In this document: piece after piece, positions 10,647 through 29,700 of the stretch | Numbering within the stretch: the stretch's first letter is position 1 | Layout: each line of letters opens with the position of its first letter | DNA from: Zygnema circumcarinatum | Taxonomy: Eukaryota > Streptophyta > Zygnematophyceae > Zygnematales > Zygnemataceae | Length of the DNA stretch: 64,000 nucleotides | Assembly (NCBI GenBank): GCA_037447605.1 | Contig: CM074806.1 | Span: 4,398,645-4,462,644, forward strand | Direction of reading: 5' to 3' | The notes under the pieces: model-generated | Database searches by the model: none | What the model was told of the DNA's origin: nothing | The model's input: only the letters and a program-made list of their open reading frames with translations | Position numbers and translations under genes: made by a program

Positions 10647-13600
10647 ATGGCCTCGTATCGTGTGGCGGAGCCGAATCAGGTCACATTCCATCCCTCCCCC
10701 CTCTCCCCCTCCCCCTTCCCCCTCTCTCTCTCCCCCTTTCCCTCCCTCCCTCCCTCCCCCGTACTCTCACTCTTCACCCATCTCGTCTCTGTTCCTCTGA
10801 ATGCCAATGCCTTTTGTTCTCGCATTTGAAGGGAGGTTCTTTGTTTGGGAAAAAATATGTCATGTGTAACGGAATGGTGTCCGGCAGGACTGACACGTGT
10901 CCCTCCCTCTGTACGCCTTGTGGCAGTATTTGGTGAAGACGGGATGGGGCATAAAGGACGTGCAGCTCTGCAAAAAGGGATGGATCTTTGTGGGGCAGAA
11001 GGCTGCCCTGCTCAACATGGCGCCTCTCAATTACAGCCTCTCTCTGCAGGTGGAAGAGAAATCTCTCCATGCTTCCAAAAATTATGGCAACACAAATTCA
11101 AGAGACATTTCCTCAGATTTGTGAAACTAATTCGAATAAAAGTTTCAATTCGAAGGGACAACAAGGATAGCTCCTACATTGCCCAAGTCGGGCATGCTTT
11201 TGTGCTCAATCATGGGTCACGCAAGTTCAAGTTGATGTTGGGCGGGCTGACAGGCGATGACGGTCGAGAAGTTGGAGTTCACAATGCCCGCCGTCTTCAC
11301 CATCGGCCCCAAAGACGAGGTAGCCGCCGTGCTCAAGTACGCCAAAACGGTGGCCGAGGTACGGCGCGACCCATGAGGGGAGGGGAGGAGGGGGATGGGG
11401 AGGGGAAGGGGAGGGGGAAGGNNNNNNNNNNGGGAGAAGGGAGGGGGGAGGAGGGGGGAGAAGGGAGGGGGGAGGAGGGGGGAGAAGGGAGGGGGGAATG
11501 GGGGAGGGGGGCGGGCTCATTTCGTTCACATAGCAGCCATGTGAGTGGGCCATGACGTTCGTTCCGGTGTGCAGAAGGGCGAGACGCATCTGAACGAGCT
11601 GGTGAAGGGCATTGTGGAGGGCGAGTCACGCGTGGTGGCGGCGAACATGCGGATGGAGGACATCTTCAACTCGCGGAAGGAGTTTCGGACGATGATAATG
11701 GAGGGGGTGCAGTCGGAGCTCGACCACTTCGGCCTCTTCATCTTCAACGCCAACATCAAGCAGCTCGCAGACACGCCGGTGGGTGGACCGGCCCCGTCTC
11801 TCTTCACTTTTTCTCTCCATTTATTTTTCTCGCGTCGGAAATTTTTTAGTGAGAAGGGCGAGGAAGGAAAGTGCAGATGGGTTTTGCTTGAAAATGGAAT
11901 TTTTGAATTTTTTTTTTTTTTAAATGCTGGTTTCTCGTTTTTGTGTTGCAGGGATCGGAGTATTTCCAGTACATGCGAACAAAGGTGCTCTTCGGAGAAT
12001 CCCACTTTTTTTTTTAACGTGCTCAACCATCAACTGTTCGTGACATTGATGGATAAATGCTAGTGTTTTTTTCCTCAAATTTGAAGTATTAGCTTCCACC
12101 ATTTCAGCTTACAATATAATTTAAAAATAAAATAAAAAATGAAATCCTTGATTAAATTACCGCCCATTTTTGTGAATGATACCTGATCCTCACCTTTTTC
12201 TTGTGGTGGTGCTCCTTTTTCTTCAGACGCATGAAGGTGCTGTGAACCAAGCCAAGATTGAAGTGGCGAAGGCAAAGTACGCGGGAGATGTGGGAGAGAA
12301 GGACGAGCAGGCGAAGACCCGCAGAGAGGTTTCTCTGATAGAGGCGGAGACAGTCATCTTGGAAAACCGCAACAAGAATCAAATTCTCGCTGCGGATGCC
12401 GAGCTTTCCATGAAGCAGTCGGAGTATCATCGGAAGGTATACATTAAAAAATCAGAAAGAAGATAAGTTATAAATATGATATCGGAAGGTATAAAGGTAT
12501 CTTGACTTTTCGATTCAATTGACTCCTACAAATTGTAGGGTTCTGGGGGTCCTTTAAGAACCCTGATTTCTGTGAGTCTCCTCTCTCTCACTCACTCACA
12601 ATTGAGAGGGGTGGGTTTGAGCAGATGGAGATTGCGAGAGTGGAGGCGGAGAAGGCCACAGAGTCGCGCAAGGCGGAGCTGCAGAAGGAGGTGGAGTCGC
12701 TGCGGCTGCTGGAGGAGACGGAGAGGCAGAAGGCGAACATCCTCTCTAAGAACACGGCGGAGAACCAAGCAGCCATGGAGGTCAGTAGAATTCGTACCGA
12801 CCATCTCCACTTTGGCTTCGTTTTTTCTTCGTGTAATGACCTCCTCTCTCTCGCTCTCTCTCTCTCAGCAGAAGGAACATACGACGACCAAAGAAAATAA
12901 TTTGGACGTTTCCTAGAAGACGACTTTTACCAAGTACCTGCTTTCTTAGCTTCTGAACTAGTTTTTGCTACTTAATTGCTCTTTTTTTTCTGCTTTTTGT
13001 TTTGTCTATTTTATCTTATCTCTCTCCCGTCTGCAGACCGCCGATGCTGAAAGGTACACAAAGGAGCGGCTGGCGGAAGCTGCGCTTTATGCGAAGCAGA
13101 AGGAGGCGGAGGGTCTGCTCGCTGTGGCGAACGCGCAGGCCCAAGGGCTCACCAAACTGGTACAAATCCCTTCAACTTTATGTTTTTCCAACCATGAACT
13201 TCTGCCGCACATTCTTTGAACTCTCATATAAAGACCTATTCCCTTCCCTAATTCCACGTCCTTACCTTTCTCAGGCATCCAAGAAGCCCTGAGCCTATTC
13301 TTTAACGTTTTTTCTTTAAGGTTTAGAGTTCCTCTTTTCTCACACTGTAATGCCATCACCATACATTGCCAATTCCCTGCTGCTTCAGGCTACTTCTTTC
13401 GGAAACGACCACGCAGCCGTCCTGCAATACCTGATGATAGAGCGCGGCCTCTATGGCGAACTCGCCAAGAGAAGCGCCGAAGCAGTGAAGGGACTGAACC
13501 CTAAAATCAACGTCTGGACGACGGGAAGCGGAGGCGGAGGAGATGGAGAAGGAGCGGGCGGCATCAACCCCTCCATGCGTCCAATTCACGACATTTTCCA

Positions 13601-13721
13601 GTCGCTCCCTCCTCTTCTGAGCTCCATTCAGGAGCAGACAGGCATCGCCGCCATGGCTCCGCGCAGCAGCGGAGTGAAGATCAGAGAGGCGGCTCTTGCA
13701 GCTGTGGAGGGGTCTGCTTGA
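10647..13721 (+). CDS. Flotillin-like protein B (SPFH domain)
   Basis: Nine exons, 10647-10679, 10927-11049, 11254-11358, 11575-11778, 11952-11984, 12227-12436, 12625-12780, 13037-13159 and 13389-13721, join to 439 residues. Seven exons have exactly the length of their counterparts in flotillin A and introns fall at the same codons, so the two are paralogs from one duplication. Shared SPFH landmarks are YLVKTGWGIKDVQL, PAVFTIGPKDE, GIVEGESRVVAAN, FGLFIFNANIKQL and GSEYFQYMR. The coiled coil includes VNQAKIEVAKAKYAGDVG and KQKEAEGLLAVANAQAQG. The C terminus has QYLMIERGLYGELAK, then NPKINVWTTG and a Gly-rich linker. Exon 4 is two codons shorter than in A and the tail is shorter. A 10-N gap lies in intron 3 and does not touch coding sequence. 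Confidence 0.92.
11360..11515. repeat. GGGAGGAGGGG purine repeat with assembly gap
   Basis: Intron 3 of flotillin B carries a purine-rich tract with tandem copies of about 23 bp (GGGAGAAGGGAGGGGGGAGG). It is broken by ten Ns at 11422-11431, so the repeat probably defeated assembly and its true length is unknown. Confidence 0.8.
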
Positions 13722-14508
13722 GGGTGGGGGTCTGATTCTACATCCTGCTGCAGAGTTCGAGGATAGCGGTTAGGAAGGATTGCAGGCGGTGGTAGTGCAG
13801 AGAGATTGGAGTAGAAGGGTGGATGAATTTGAACACATGTCAGTGAGCTTTTTAGTGTTTCAGGGGATATGATTGGAATATGTTGGTGGGGGAGGGCCAT
13901 ACATACAAGTTTGTTACATGGATGGTTGTAACATTTGTGAATTAAGTTTTTAAAAGAAATATAAATGATTAGATGAGTAATTTTCGGTTTTTATGTTGAG
14001 GGGTGGACGGAAGTTTCCTTTCTCCCTTTGTTGATCACAGTGAACTAGACAAGAAGAAGAAGGGGGGGGTGGAGGGAGGGGGGGGAGGGGGGAGAGTGCT
14101 AAGGTTCTACTGCCATGTTTCCACCAAAAATAGTTCTAAATTGCTAGCAACGTTCATACAGCGTTTCCGCTTCATCCATTTATTTGCCGGCTGCACTACA
14201 AGGTCTAACCTTTTTTGCTCTACAGGCAAAATCCTGCTGCTAGAATTTATGCGATCAACAATGGCAAATCCGCCCCCCTTCAATAATGGCAAATCATTTG
14301 AAGTGACCAATATCTGAGTTAGGGTTAGGTCCTACGGCAAGAAAAGAGCTGCAACTGGAACCTACCACCACCTGAAACCGTCACCTACCTAAAGCATAAC
14401 TGTCAGCATATATATATGTCTATAGCCTTTGTCTTTTTTCCACAGCAAAGAACCCACCAGCTAAACATGGGCTCTACAATAGTAAATTAGGTCATTCGTT
14501 CACTCTAC
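13722..14508. other. Convergent spacer, no gene seen
   Basis: This spacer lies between the 3' ends of flotillin B and the Ig/TRP-like gene. It contains a G-rich run at 14060-14096. No exon or RNA gene was recognised, so it probably holds two 3' untranslated regions. Confidence 0.5.
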
Positions 14509-22504
<7,996 letters not shown>

Positions 22505-23899
22505 GACTGCTGCAGAGACTAAGAATAGCGCAGAGCTTGCTAGGGAAGAATAACAGTAGATATCCTGAAAGTAGCAACCATTCAGTGAAAGTTATGCCGC
22601 TTTTCTTTGTACAAAAACGAAGTTCCAAGCATATTCTGAGCTGCAGGGAGTCAAAAGGTGCCGCTTTTAATTGAGGCTTTTGTTTCTTGCCTCACTCTAT
22701 CCACTCTTACTTCTCCAAATTCGGTCCACTCCTCCAAACTACGTCCACTAACTAATAGCTGCACTTCCATGTCCCTTCAAACTGTCAATACACTTCTAAC
22801 TGCAAGTAAATAGCAAAAAACCGTCGATCCTGGAACAAGAGTTGTGCAAACCACAGTAGGAAACGGCAGGAGAAGCCACTCAGCGCTTCCTTAACACCTA
22901 ATTCCTCATCCTCAACTCAAAGCTGACGCTTTTCCTCGCTTTCGAGAGTGCATCCGCTAACCCTAATTCACCTCTACTCTTCTCCTGCCGCGTTCACGAG
23001 CCTCCCACATGAGCCTCTCCCCTCCTTCCAAGGGGTCCTACAACCTAACCTAACCTCAGCAAGATGGCCCTCCCTCCCAAAAAGTAACGCGAGAGAGAGA
23101 GGGAGAGAGGAGAGCGCGAGAGAGAGAAAGAGAGGCGCTCAGGAGATCGACACGTGCCCCCTGTTGGAAGGGGGAGCCCTGAAGGGGGCGCTGGGGGGTG
23201 GGGAGGAGTTCGCACGTGCGACGACTATCCGTTGGCGGCGGAGGAACTTTTGTTTCACGGGCAACCCAAACCGAACGCCGTAGCCGTTGGGGTGGCTGCC
23301 CGAGGATTGAACGGGCAGACAAAAAACAATGTTCGGATTTGACTTTGGTTGACTGCGCCCAATGATTGGAAGTAGGTGGATGACAAAAGGTTTTCTCTCT
23401 GCCCGGAATAGTGCCCGAGAAAGGAAAAAAAATAAAGGGCCTGAATTGAATGCGCGTACGACAAAAGGGCCAAGAATTTGACGGCAAAGGGACGCGCCGC
23501 CGCCGGTCAGGGGAAAAGGTTTTAGTGGGAGAGGGCGGGCTGCCCTTTTTATACGCCTATTTGTACCCGATAAAGCGATACCTAGGACCATTCACGTTTT
23601 CGGGCCGTTGGGCTACGGATTCGCACGGGTGGATTCAGACCTTGCTGGCCGTATGCCGTACGAATTATTGTACGGACATCCGGTGCGCCGGTGGACGGCA
23701 TAGGGATGGATGGACATAAAAACTAGGGTCAATTTACACAGCTTTTTAGGATAGATACACACCATTGGGTTGAATACGAATACTTAAATCTGATCGGAGA
23801 AATATACGTGTATCTAATCAAAAAGGTGTGTAAATTATCTTCCCAGTAGAATTCTAATAAACAATTCCGAAGTAAGGAAGGGAAGAGGGTGATGTTTGA
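22505..23899. other. Spacer upstream of the Ig/TRP-like gene
   Basis: No gene was recognised. The region contains a GA-rich patch (23085-23135), a GC-rich stretch with TTGAC/GGTTGAC words (about 23335-23360), and CGTAC/GTACGG words at 23450-23700. A minus frame of 150 codons at 23139-23591 has no recognisable content. The left part should contain the promoter of the Ig/TRP-like gene. Confidence 0.45.
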
Positions 23900-24420
23900 T
23901 TGAACTCACGATGGCAAGGCCATCAAATGTACATGGATAGAATCGACATAGGGAACCATAAGAAGCGGTCACAATGGACATAAGGACAAAGAGAAAGCCT
24001 CAAAACGGAAAGCGACTTCTAGGCTCGACAACAAGGCACTAGAAGCATCCCGAAGGGAAGTAGAGGAGAAAATTTCATTGAAGTCACGATGGCGAGGCCA
24101 TCAAATGTACATGGACAAAAGCATGATGTGGAACCACGAGGGACTGGTCGCAAAGGACCTAAGCACAATAGAACAAAGCAACGAGCGGAAGTAGAGGCCG
24201 TTTTATAAAACACTTTTAGAATGGTTGGACTGATGTACAAATATAAGGTCGTACAGAGGAACTGTACGGCCAGGGCTAGTGGCTGGATTCAAGTTAGCAG
24301 GCGTTCAAAGTCTATGGTCGTAAAAACATGTAAAGAGTGTTCTAAAATCTCAAACTTGTAGATATTCGAACGTTCTAATTCAGAAAACTGAAACTCTATA
24401 AGTCACGGACAAATGTACAT
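23900..24420. mobile_element. Two MITE arms in direct orientation plus dispersed-repeat tail
   Basis: Two copies of the terminal arm start at 23900 and 24078 (core CACGATGGCRAGGCCATCAA), in the same orientation and without an opposing right end. The first arm matches the right arm of the element at 27576-28087 (as reverse complement). The second matches the arms of the element at 33072-33623. After them, about 24240-24420, comes a repeat also found at 28135-28320 (GGCTGGATTCAAG, GAACGTTCTAA, CTGAAACTCTA). It appears to be a broken or composite insertion. No transposase frame is present. Confidence 0.6.
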
Positions 24421-24479
24421 CCTTATCCCAGAGTCCAAAAAAGTACGAGCTACAAAAGGAATTTGTCTTTACACCCTTA

Positions 24480-24756
24480 CCACCCTATGAAAGAAATCCA
24501 ATGAGGACATGCCATGTGCCAATGGTACACGTGTCGTTTGGTGATTCGTGCGGATCGCCACTGGTACAGGCTACATGTATATGAATCCAAAAAACAGTTA
24601 AACGGTGGTTTCAACTACAACACGACACGGAACCAACGTTTTCGTTGAAGGAAGGAGCAAGGAACGCCTCTCCAACCCGCCAGAGTCCCTGCTCTCTCCC
24701 TCTCAGGGGGCGCCACGTGGCGGCCTCTACACTCCGCAACAGGACAGCCATGGCTG
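24480..24756 (+). pseudogene. Carotenoid isomerase promoter stub, fused to mTERF 3' module
   Basis: This stretch matches the 5' flanks of the two CRTISO copies (about 33690-33970 and 40365-40622): the paired G-box segment, the CACGGAACCAACG block, GGAGCAAGGAACGCCTCTC and GGCGCCAC..GCCGGCCTCTA. It reaches the start codon and one or two more codons (ATGGCTG). At about 24757 it switches abruptly to the segment that lies 3' of mTERF copies. It is a promoter without its gene, left by rearrangement. Confidence 0.65.
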
Positions 24757-25373
24757 GGTGTGGGGTTGCATTCTTCAGTGGCCGCTACTTTAGAACGATG
24801 CGAAAGCGCAAGAGGATGGCTCCTCCAAATTTTGGCCCGTCTAGTGGGATTGCTGGATGGTGGCGGCATTGGGAGAGCTTGAGAAGCCTCCTTCAAAACG
24901 TTTTTGCAAAACGAATGCAAGAAGTGCCGCAAACTGTTTAGTAGCTCGTTATAATGTTGGGGTGGCATGGTCATCATGGGTCGTGAAAGGTTGGCCCCAG
25001 ATTTAAGCCCCCAGTGTTGGGCCTCCAGTGCTTTTTGTGTCATCGATTTGCCCCATTTTACCTCAAACTAGTCACAAGAAGTGAAGTATTATTCCGTACG
25101 GTACGGTGATCAGGCAGCCGTAACTATTGGAGACTTCCAGGAAGCTTCCTGGACATGTCTCTCTCTCTCTCACTCTAAAACAATGAAGCCCGAATAACAA
25201 ATGCGCATTTCTTTGTGGTTTTCTTCTTTTCCTTTTTTTTTTTTTTTATGGAACGAAAGGTCACGTGGGGAGTTCAACTGACAGCATTGCCATAGCCAAA
25301 CATACACAAAAAAAAAAAAAGTCTTTGGGCCTTACAATGCTCTCTCAGCACATGTTCAAACCACAGCTCCAAC
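24757..25373. repeat. mTERF 3'-flank module, copy X1
   Basis: This segment (beginning GGTGTGGGGTTGCATTCTTC) recurs at 29990-30330 and at 36697-37330, each time on the 3' side of an mTERF gene. X1 and X3 run on through a CT patch and a T-rich run to the mTERF stop. An open plus frame (RKRKRMAPP..FGPSSGIAGWWRHW) is kept in all three copies, but no protein is recognised. Confidence 0.65.
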
Positions 25374-26564
25374 TTACATCTGTTGCGGTATCAAGTGCAC
25401 TTTAAACTTGTCCATAAAAGCAGCGTTCGTATATCTGAACAACAACCCCAGAGCATACTTTTTGTGATCAATTCCGGCCTCCACCAGCGCCCTGTACCTC
25501 GGCTTCAGCCGCTTCTCAAGAGATAAGCGCAGTATGTATGGGTCCATGTGGAGCTCCTCCTTGCTACGGCCCATCTCAGTCAATACGAAGTCAATCTTGG
25601 ATTTAATAGTATCCCAAGACATGCTAAGCAGTGAGGAGTTCGCTTTCACCATTCTCAAGGCTGGAACGTCCCCGAAGTGCTGCTTCAGCTGCTTATACGT
25701 GTTATCCATTGTGCCCCATGGTGCTACTAGCATACTTGCGTTACACTGCAGCACTTTCTGAGCACTATCGGGCCCGAAAATCCCCTCCAATCCAGCCACA
25801 ACATCCTTCAAGTGATGGCCCTTTTTTCTAACGATGGAGGGGAAAAGAAAAAACAATCTCCCTCCTGCCTCGTCAGGGAAGGTCGACCTCACAGCCTCAA
25901 CTCCCTCCTTTATTGTTTCAGGACTGCAGCGGAGAATGTGTGGGTACGTCTCCAGCATGGCGCCTGTGACAGGGACGCCTAACTCCTTGAATAGACGAGC
26001 CTTCGCCTCAAGAGTCTGCACACGGTTAGTTAAAATTTCCGGCATTTTTCTTATCACCTGCCCTAAGTTCGTCACCTTCATAGTGTTCCGAAGGAACTCG
26101 ATCACGGGTTCCTGCCTCTCATCTGGAGCGAGAAGCAAGTTGTTGTGCCAGAAGCTGCGCTCTAATGCGTTGAAAAAGTCGTGGGAGTTGACCCCATGGC
26201 TCTGGAAGAAAGCTGCTTTAGGGAGGATATGCTTATAGCCCCTTACAAGGACACTCCTCTTCTTATCAACTATGCGGTGGACTTGCTGCTGAGTGCATCC
26301 CAAGCTCAGGAGAGCATCCACTGCTTCTCGGAGAGTCCTCGTAGATTCCGCAGCTTCGTCCTCATCCACGGTGGCTCTGCCTGCACTCGCTTTGTCAAGT
26401 TTTTTTCCCTCCTTGCTGCTGCTGCTGCTGCTGCTGTACCCATGGCGCCCTTGAAGGGACTGAGTGCAAGAGAGCTGTTCAAGGGATGGATGATACCATG
26501 GTAGGCGGAACGGAGATCCGTTCCAAACGGTCCGGCGAAAAAAAGGAAGAAAGGAAGCCGCCAT
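25374..26564 (-). CDS. mTERF family protein, copy 1
   Basis: Intronless, 396 residues. The start is the ATG in GCCATGGCGGCT at 26562-26564; the frame runs 14 codons further but only from a GTG. mTERF proteins bind nucleic acid in plastids or mitochondria through a superhelix of about 30-residue mTERF motifs and act in organelle transcription, splicing or translation. The N terminus is basic and aromatic with no acidic residues (FLPFFRRTVWNG), as in an organelle presequence, followed by seven serines from a GCT repeat. Repeating helix pairs with Pro-Gly/Leu spacing follow: LLSLGCTQQQVHRIV, GVPVTGAMLETYPHIL, LFPSIVRKKGHHLKDVV, SWDTIKSKIDFVLTEMG, KPRYRALVEAGIDHKKYAL. Targeting and partner are unknown. 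It is one of four local paralogs. Confidence 0.88.
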   Translation of the reverse strand: MAASFLPFFRRTVWNGSPFRLPWYHPSLEQLSCTQSLQGRHGYSSSSSSSKEGKKLDKASAGRATVDEDEAAESTRTLREAVDALLSLGCTQQQVHRIVDKKRSVLVRGYKHILPKAAFFQSHGVNSHDFFNALERSFWHNNLLLAPDERQEPVIEFLRNTMKVTNLGQVIRKMPEILTNRVQTLEAKARLFKELGVPVTGAMLETYPHILRCSPETIKEGVEAVRSTFPDEAGGRLFFLFPSIVRKKGHHLKDVVAGLEGIFGPDSAQKVLQCNASMLVAPWGTMDNTYKQLKQHFGDVPALRMVKANSSLLSMSWDTIKSKIDFVLTEMGRSKEELHMDPYILRLSLEKRLKPRYRALVEAGIDHKKYALGLLFRYTNAAFMDKFKVHLIPQQM

Positions 26565-26643
26565 GGCGCGAACTTCTGAAGCATGCGGCCGCTGATAGAG
26601 AGTCACTTCCTCATGTCTTGCTGCACAAGGCTTCCAGCACTCA

Positions 26644-26722
26644 ACCCTAATCTGTTAGAGCCAATTCTGACCCTAATCCTTACCCTAATCCTAACCCTAA
26701 CGCAAACCCTAACCCTAACCTT
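26644..26722 (-). promoter_or_regulatory. Telobox-like CCCTAA cluster upstream of mTERF copy 1
   Basis: About eight CCCTAA/CCTAACC words in 80 bp lie 80-160 bp before the start codon. The same cluster is kept upstream of mTERF copy 2 (32147-32220) and copy 4 (39906-39992). Telobox motifs (AAACCCTAA) are known promoter elements of plant translation and organelle genes. A short interstitial telomeric tract is the alternative. Confidence 0.6.
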
Positions 26723-26819
26723 AAGCATGAGCTTGACCTCGCTCTAAAATCGTTCGCCATATCTCTAATCTGAGCCCTCTCCTGCCCGATATCATGCATT
26801 GACCTTGTTGTTAGCAATG

Positions 26820-27560
26820 CAAAAATGAAATCAGAAAGACATTACAGTACTGTAAACGAGACAATCCAATACACTCCTATGCGTTGTATGGTCGGCATTA
26901 TTAAATGCATTATCACATTTGGCATTCCCATGGTGATAGTAATGCACATTTCTCGCCCATTATCACCAATTGCACTCTCATCATTACTATCAAAAGGGGA
27001 AGAAAGAGGCGCACTGAGGGATGCGAGGCTGCAGAAGTGCAGAAGAACCTGCTTACTGTACTATCCCCATTGCATAAAAAGTAAAATGTCACACAACATG
27101 GAACTGTTGCCGCACTGTGGAAAGACGCACTCCGGCACTGCAACGGGCCTGCAACTGCAACACGAACTGACCGTGTGCTACGCGTTGCATGGAACGGGTC
27201 ACACGTGCCGCTCCCTTCAACGAGCGCCTGGCGCGGGTCCCCCTTGAGCATTTTGACCTTTCTTGGGTCATGGTTTGATGATTATTGCAACGGAAATTAA
27301 ATTTGGGCACACGCAGAGCACGGCAGTGCGAGATGCTATGTTCGGAAAAAACTGCATTTCACGGACACTCATTTTGATGTAAATTTCGAGTTTTTGTACG
27401 AGAATCGAACAAACAAACAAACACAAACCAGAAGAACTTTTGCATACACAAACGGTAACAATGTTCGACCTGCCGTAGAAACAACAACACAATGCCCTCC
27501 TCCCTGACCTGCTAACTAAGCACAACTTTTTTTATTTATAGCCGATCATTAAGTAGCAGA
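26820..27560. repeat. Duplicated spacer Y1
   Basis: This stretch is repeated at about 32317-33060 (offset 5496-5497 bp). From about 27000 to 27560 the two look almost identical by eye. Diverged copies lie at about 30340-30750 and, shortened, at 40070-40290. No coding capacity is recognised. Confidence 0.8.
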
Positions 27561-27575
27561 AAGGGTAAAATGGCA

Positions 27576-28087
27576 TTGAACTCACGATGGCGAGGCCATC
27601 AAATGTACATGGACAACATCAGCATGGAGAACCACGAGGAACTAACCGGTGGCAAGCACCTAAGCACAAAGGATTAAAGATAGGAGCGGAAAACTACGCC
27701 TAGGCGCACCAACGCAGCCCTCCCTCGAAGCAGCCGCTGAGGTCACCGATGTGCGCCAAATCGCGCGGAGGGAGGGAGGGAGGGAGGGAGCGGCGGAAGG
27801 CCACCGCAAGAGCGATGGGCGCACTAACCAAACGGCGTCGTCGAGGCAACAAAGAAACCTCAACAGCCATAGGAACAAACTCGTCGGCTCCCTCCTCGCG
27901 ATGTGATGGGATGTGCCGCTCATCGATCGGTGACCCGGGTGCTTCTAGTGCCGTGTTGTGAGCCTAGAAGCAGATTTCCATTTCGAGGCTTTTCTCGTTT
28001 TCCTTCGGTCCTTTGTGACCGCTTCCACTGGAACCCTGTGTTGATTTTATCCATATACATTTGATGGCCTTGCCATCGTGAGTTCAA
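27576..28087. mobile_element. MITE-like element 1, hybrid arms
   Basis: The element is 512 bp, bounded by inverted ends TTGAACTCACGATGG / CCATCGTGAGTTCAA. The left arm (to about 27705) matches both arms of element 2 at 33072-33623. The right arm (about 27950-28087) instead matches, inverted, the arm at 23900-24050. The two arms therefore belong to two subfamilies. The interior has GGAGG repeats (27768-27792) and no transposase. No convincing target-site duplication is visible. Confidence 0.65.
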
Positions 28088-28570
28088 CTAAATGAATGTT
28101 GTTTCTCGTTCTCTACGTCGATTGTAATGTACGGATGTAAGGTCGTACGGTAGAACTGTACTGCTAATGGCTGGATTCAAGCTAGAAGGCGTTCAATGGC
28201 AATGGTTGTACGCTCGTTTAAGAAGTGTTCTCAAACTCAGAAATCAATGGAATCGTTAATTCATCATTTTAAAGATATTTGAACGTTCTAACTCTGGAAT
28301 CTGAAACTCTAAAAGTCGCTTGTACAGACAAGTGTACTTGTGTCACACTAGGCGACACATCTGTATAACAGCTTGATGGTGGGTGTGCTGTTTTTTTCTG
28401 GTAAAATCAGATTGATAACCGATCTTACGTCGTTCCATGAGATGAGGATTTGGGGGCGTTTAGAGTAAGCTTTCAGTGTTAATGTCGAGTTTATGGACGA
28501 TTCGAGATCAAGAGTGTTTTAGTCTACGCTTTTAGTTGTTGTTGTTGAGCTCATCAACAGTGGCGTGTGA
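28088..28570. repeat. Dispersed repeat following MITE element 1
   Basis: At about 28135-28320 this resembles 24247-24404 (GGCTGGATTCAAGCTAG, GAACGTTCTAACTC, CTGAAACTCTAAAAGTCG). In both places it follows a MITE arm, so the two may have moved together. The remainder shows nothing recognisable. Confidence 0.5.
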
Positions 28571-28589
28571 TGGCTCTCTCCAGGTTGAG

Positions 28590-29650
28590 GTCATGCAACC
28601 AATGTCAATGTCCTGTTGGGCAACGGGCGTTTCTATGCAGTGCAAACCAATGCTCGGCTGGCTGCAGTTGAGGCACAGCTGAAGGAACTGCAGTTGCAGG
28701 ACAAGCTGTTGGCCCCCGGAGACGTCCTTCCTTAAAGGGGTGAACGGGTGATCGCCTTTTTCAGTGGCGACAACAGTTGGGCCAGGGGGCTGGTGAGGAT
28801 GCCTGGCCTGACTTCTCACTTAAAAATCAGAGTCAAGTCGAGTTTCGTACAGAGGTATCAAGACTGAAGCGCACTATGTGCTTCCTATCTGTTAGTTGCA
28901 GATCGCTATCTCAACGGTATCCCAAGCTTATTGCAGACTGTGCATCCAAACCACAGGTCGTGAATGCTCCTCGGCCGGAGGAGACTGCTTCTGGAAGTGC
29001 AGAATACGAAATCTTTTATAATGACTATGGCAATCAGGAAGTCCTGCCCCTCTCTCGGCTACGACGCATCCATCCTTCAATGGCTGCAAGTGACGGCTTG
29101 GCCCTTCTATGCCAGCTGGCTCTCGTCCGCATCCCGAAACTTGAAGAGGACTTTGGAATGGAGGCGGCGGAGTGGTTGGGACGAAACATTGTGGGCCAAA
29201 AATATGTGGCATGGATTGAAGAAAGAGATTGGAGCAATGGGAAGGTGAAGGTGAAGGGGCAGGTGACCGGCCCCTGCCTCCTCGTCACACTCGTTCAAGC
29301 TGAGGCACCTTCCGGAACTCCTCCCATCTGCATCAACGCACAGATGCTACAGGTCAGTTCTTCGCATCCCTCGACGGCTGCCATACAATCTTCAAAGAAA
29401 AGGTTTTGGTTTACTTGTGGAATGGTCGGTTTGAAGACACCTTATGATGTAGAATGAAAGGGGGATGCGGTAATAGATGCAGGAGGGCTTTGCTCGCCTG
29501 GCAAAACGAGAGAGGCGTGATAGCGTGGAGTGAAGGGCGGCGCTGGACTGTCTGAAGGACCATGAGGAGGTAGCTGAACATGAGGCAGGACAGAGACATT
29601 GATGACGACGATGACGATCAGCGGCCGAAGTGGGGCCCACCTCGTCAGTA
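28590..29650 (+). pseudogene. C-terminal fragment of a Tudor-SN (SND1/TSN) gene
   Basis: Exon-like pieces match the end of Tudor-SN, an RNA-binding protein of SNase-like domains plus a Tudor domain. They are 28598-28798 (LLGNGRFYAVQTN, then VIAFFSGDNSWARGL), 28956-29356 (EYEIFYNDYGNQEVLPLSRL, LEEDFGMEAAEWL, VTGPCLLVTLV) and from 29473 (FARLAKRERRDSVE). The SGDNSWARG and YNDYGNQE motifs are typical of its Tudor domain. Damage: an in-frame TAA at about 28733 (after APGDVLP), an in-frame TGA at about 29521, and the acidic tail (RDIDDDDDDQRPKWG) needs a frame change. No upstream SNase repeats are in the window. This is a duplicated, dead 3' end. Confidence 0.75.
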
Positions 29651-29700
29651 GTTGCAGCCTCGACAGTTGCAGGGTGGCGGGGGTTGGTTCTCAAGGTGTG

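Noticed and set aside
23139-23591. 150-codon minus-strand frame
   Set aside because: No recognisable motif, no ATG context or splice support; it overlaps promoter-like sequence.
26644-26722. True telomere end
   Set aside because: Only about eight imperfect units, inside a gene block, repeated at the same gene-relative place three times.
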